Positions 5,070-6,948 of a DNA stretch of 6,948 nucleotides are shown in pieces. Made by a program: the position numbers and the translations under genes. Source of the DNA: Candidatus Brocadiaceae bacterium (lineage in GTDB: Bacteria; Planctomycetota; Brocadiia; SM23-32); the NCBI GenBank assembly GCA_003551785.1, contig PUNP01000824.1, positions 1 through 6,948 of the forward strand. Direction: 5' to 3'. The notes under the pieces were generated by a model, which was not told the DNA's origin, did no database searches, and saw only the letters and a program-made list of their open reading frames with translations. Every line of letters begins with the position of its first letter. Position 1 is the stretch's first letter.

Positions 5070-6617
5070 ATGTTTCTTGATACCTATACACAATTACGCG
5101 ATAGTGATGCATCTCATACTGGTGAACCGCCCCTGCAATACAGCAGTGAACATGCATCTATACAAGAAGAAATTGTGCGCTGTCTATGGTTCGGAAGTCA
5201 TTTTAACCAGGATGAACTCAAAACAGATGATGGCAAGCGTATCGAAATTCTTTCTCCCGGGTGGTGGAATGTCGAAGGTGGGCCGGACTTCATACGGGCT
5301 GAATTTCTCATCGAAGATGCGGGACATGTCACCGGTGACGTTGAAGTCCATACTTTGTCCAAAGCATGGTACGAACACGGCCACCACCATCAGCCTGAAT
5401 ATAACAGCGTCGTTCTCCATGTCACTATGTGGGATAATAATGGCAACAATATCGTAAAACAAAACCAACAGCTTGTCCCACAATTAACTTTAAGTCGTTA
5501 TATCGACGAAGAAGTGGCGGAGCTCACAGAAATAGTTGACATGGAACACTCTGATTCAACTGCCCGACAAGATAATAATAAAATGCACAACCCCAATCCG
5601 GAACGTTTTTGTAAACAGGCTATACGAGACGGCAAAATATCTGTGGAATGGCTTGCACAATTCCTTGACGCTGCCGGGGATCATCGTTTACAGCAAAAAG
5701 CCGAAGGGTTCGGCAACCACGCCGGCTCCGCGACTTTTGACGATTTACTATACAGAAATATCGCCGAAGCTTTGGGATATAAAAATAACCGGCTCCCTTT
5801 CTTACAACTCACCAAACTTCTCCCGCTGAGTAAACTCAGGGAGTTGATTCCTCGGGATGCTTCCTTTGGCGACAGATGTCGCACCCTGGAAGCGTTGTTT
5901 TTCGGCATGGCCGGTACGTTGGATACATTTCATGAGGCGCAGGCAGACGACTTGACGCGCCAATATGCAGCCGACCTTAAATTCATCTGGTTTTCCCAAT
6001 CTAAAGAGTTCCGCGAGTTGAAAATGTCGGCATCGCATTGGGACATGGCCGGAACACGTCCGGTAAACCACCCGCTGCGCCGCATAGCCGCTTTAGCATC
6101 TTTATTGGCGAACGACAACAATCTCCACGACGGACTTTTTGGGAAGTTGCGTTTAGCTATGGAAACTGTCCCTAAAGGAAGAAAAAGAGTTGATGTGGCC
6201 GCCAGAGAAGCTCTGATCAAATGCATAACTGACTTGCATAATGGTTATTGGTCACATAGATTCAACTTCCACTCGGCACCGGTCTCCCAATCTTTAGCGC
6301 TTATCGGCACTCAACGAGCCAAAACGATACTAACTAATGTTATACTCCCCTTGCTGCTCACCTACAGCCGAGAGAATAACGACCATTATCTCGAAAAGAA
6401 AATTTTTACCGTTTGGTCCAACCTCCCCTCCGGGCCTGATAATCATGTATTAAAACGTATGCAGCAAGTCCTGTTCCCCATCAACATAAACTTCAAAACG
6501 GTTGCCGGTTCGTTCAGACGCCAGCAAGGTCTCCAGCAGTTATATAATGACTGCTGTATGAATAATTCCGGTTGTCAAGACTGCGTCCTCTATAAAGCAT
6601 ACAGTAAAAAAGAATAA
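5070..6617 (+). CDS. DUF2851-family protein of unknown function
   Basis: A 515-residue cytoplasmic-looking protein with no signal peptide or membrane segment. The N-terminal region has the family's conserved blocks: LWFGSHFNQDEL (39-50), GWWNVEGGPDF (64-74), GDVEVH (89-94) and WYEHGHHHQPEYNSVVLHV (100-118). The C-terminus carries a small Cys group (C495, C496, C502, C505; CxxC at the end), also usual for this family and possibly metal binding. The length fits typical members of about 400-520 residues. P72-D73, E92 and H94 are spaced like a PD-(D/E)XK nuclease core with His in place of Lys, but this is only a resemblance. GTG at 5067 directly precedes ATG 5070, and neither has a good ribosome binding site. 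ATG is chosen as the stronger codon, and the TAG at 5061 blocks any longer start. It runs opposite to dtd and has no operon partner in the window. Confidence 0.88.
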   Translation: MFLDTYTQLRDSDASHTGEPPLQYSSEHASIQEEIVRCLWFGSHFNQDELKTDDGKRIEILSPGWWNVEGGPDFIRAEFLIEDAGHVTGDVEVHTLSKAWYEHGHHHQPEYNSVVLHVTMWDNNGNNIVKQNQQLVPQLTLSRYIDEEVAELTEIVDMEHSDSTARQDNNKMHNPNPERFCKQAIRDGKISVEWLAQFLDAAGDHRLQQKAEGFGNHAGSATFDDLLYRNIAEALGYKNNRLPFLQLTKLLPLSKLRELIPRDASFGDRCRTLEALFFGMAGTLDTFHEAQADDLTRQYAADLKFIWFSQSKEFRELKMSASHWDMAGTRPVNHPLRRIAALASLLANDNNLHDGLFGKLRLAMETVPKGRKRVDVAAREALIKCITDLHNGYWSHRFNFHSAPVSQSLALIGTQRAKTILTNVILPLLLTYSRENNDHYLEKKIFTVWSNLPSGPDNHVLKRMQQVLFPININFKTVAGSFRRQQGLQQLYNDCCMNNSGCQDCVLYKAYSKKE

Positions 6618-6672
6618 TAGAGCCTGTTTTCAGCATCTTATCTATGTTGCAGTCTATAGGCGCTTAGATTCC

Positions 6673-6700
6673 GTACATCGTTAACAAAATGAGGATGTAC
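6673..6700. repeat. inverted repeat after the DUF2851 gene
   Basis: GTACATC and GATGTAC form 7-bp arms with a 14-nt spacer. It lies 56 nt past the stop codon. An A-rich stretch follows, with no T-run on the plus strand, so this is not an intrinsic terminator for the upstream gene. A second small hairpin (TGCCTT/AAGGCA, 6724-6738) lies further on. Apart from these and the palindromes below, the 6618-6948 gap shows no recognisable feature. Confidence 0.35.
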
Positions 6701-6856
6701 AGAAATAAAATAAAAATCCTTATTGCCTTGAAAAGGCATAACATACCAGCCCAGTGTGTAAGACCTGGGAAAACGTCTCAAAATCATAAATATCAGAAAT
6801 CAAAGGCTGTTGGCGTGACTGTCCTGACCGCAGTTCCGGGCCGGCAGTCATTTCTT

Positions 6857-6877
6857 CCACGGGGGCAAGCCCCGTGG
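6857..6877. repeat. palindromic repeat CCACGGGG/CCCCGTGG, copy 1
   Basis: 8-bp perfect arms with a 5-nt GCAAG loop. The same palindrome recurs 69 nt later with a single loop substitution. The arms differ from the A/B hairpins elsewhere in the window, so this is a separate repeat family. No T-run follows it. Confidence 0.7.
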
Positions 6878-6925
6878 GGAATCATTTTGTGGGGCCAATT
6901 CGTTTCTGGTGTTCAGTCGTTAGAA

Positions 6926-6946
6926 CCACGGGGACAAGCCCCGTGG
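6926..6946. repeat. palindromic repeat CCACGGGG/CCCCGTGG, copy 2
   Basis: Same arms as the copy at 6857-6877, with an ACAAG loop. It ends 2 nt before the window edge, so an array could continue beyond it. The spacing between copies (69 nt) does not show obvious identity outside the palindromes. Confidence 0.7.
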
Positions 6947-6948
6947 AG

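Noticed and set aside
6689..6948. Frame open from ATG 6689 to the window edge (86 codons)
   Set aside because: No ribosome binding site, composition unlike the neighbouring genes, and it reads through both palindromes. It cannot be settled without sequence past the edge.

Overview
The window looks like chromosomal DNA of a diderm bacterium. The best guess is the PVC group, Lentisphaerota or a close relative. Two hints point there: prepilins that start FTLIE without the usual glycine before the cleavage site, and a DUF2851-family protein. Both come from remembered family distributions, not a search, so the placement is tentative. No rRNA, tRNA, CRISPR array or transposase is visible.

The left part (about 82 to 3854, all minus strand) is a minor-pilin locus of a type IV pilus or type II secretion-like system. 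In transcription order it holds a PilV/GspI-like prepilin (3854-3480), a PilW/GspJ-like prepilin (3463-3014), a large PilX-like protein (3002-1683), a 348-bp gap, and a second PilX-like paralogue (1334-82). The first three are tightly packed: one gap is 16 nt, and the third gene's ribosome binding site overlaps the second gene's stop codon. The last gene is broken by an apparent 1-nt deletion in a C-run at 488-490, so it appears as two overlapping reading frames. A good promoter (TTGCAA, 17 nt, TATACT) lies at 4053-4025, upstream of the first prepilin.

The middle (4271-4987, minus strand) holds dtd, D-aminoacyl-tRNA deacylase. Upstream of it are a promoter with a perfect TATAAT at 4987-4959 and a possible 22-codon leader ORF at 4928-4860 with a GGAGG ribosome binding site.

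The right part (5070-6617, plus strand) is a complete DUF2851-family gene of unknown function, followed by 331 bp without a convincing gene.

Gaps between transcription units carry short palindromic repeats of two kinds. One is a modular REP-like family with arms GACAGGCA or GCACGCA at 55-73, 1544-1600 and 3933-3984, near the ends of the pilin units. The other has arms CCACGGGG/CCCCGTGG and occurs twice near the right edge. The pilins probably act together as a priming or tip complex of an envelope filament. dtd and the DUF2851 gene have no evident functional link to it. I see no clearly new multi-gene system. The most unusual items are the broken, G8-containing PilX paralogue, the modular hairpin family and the dtd leader.
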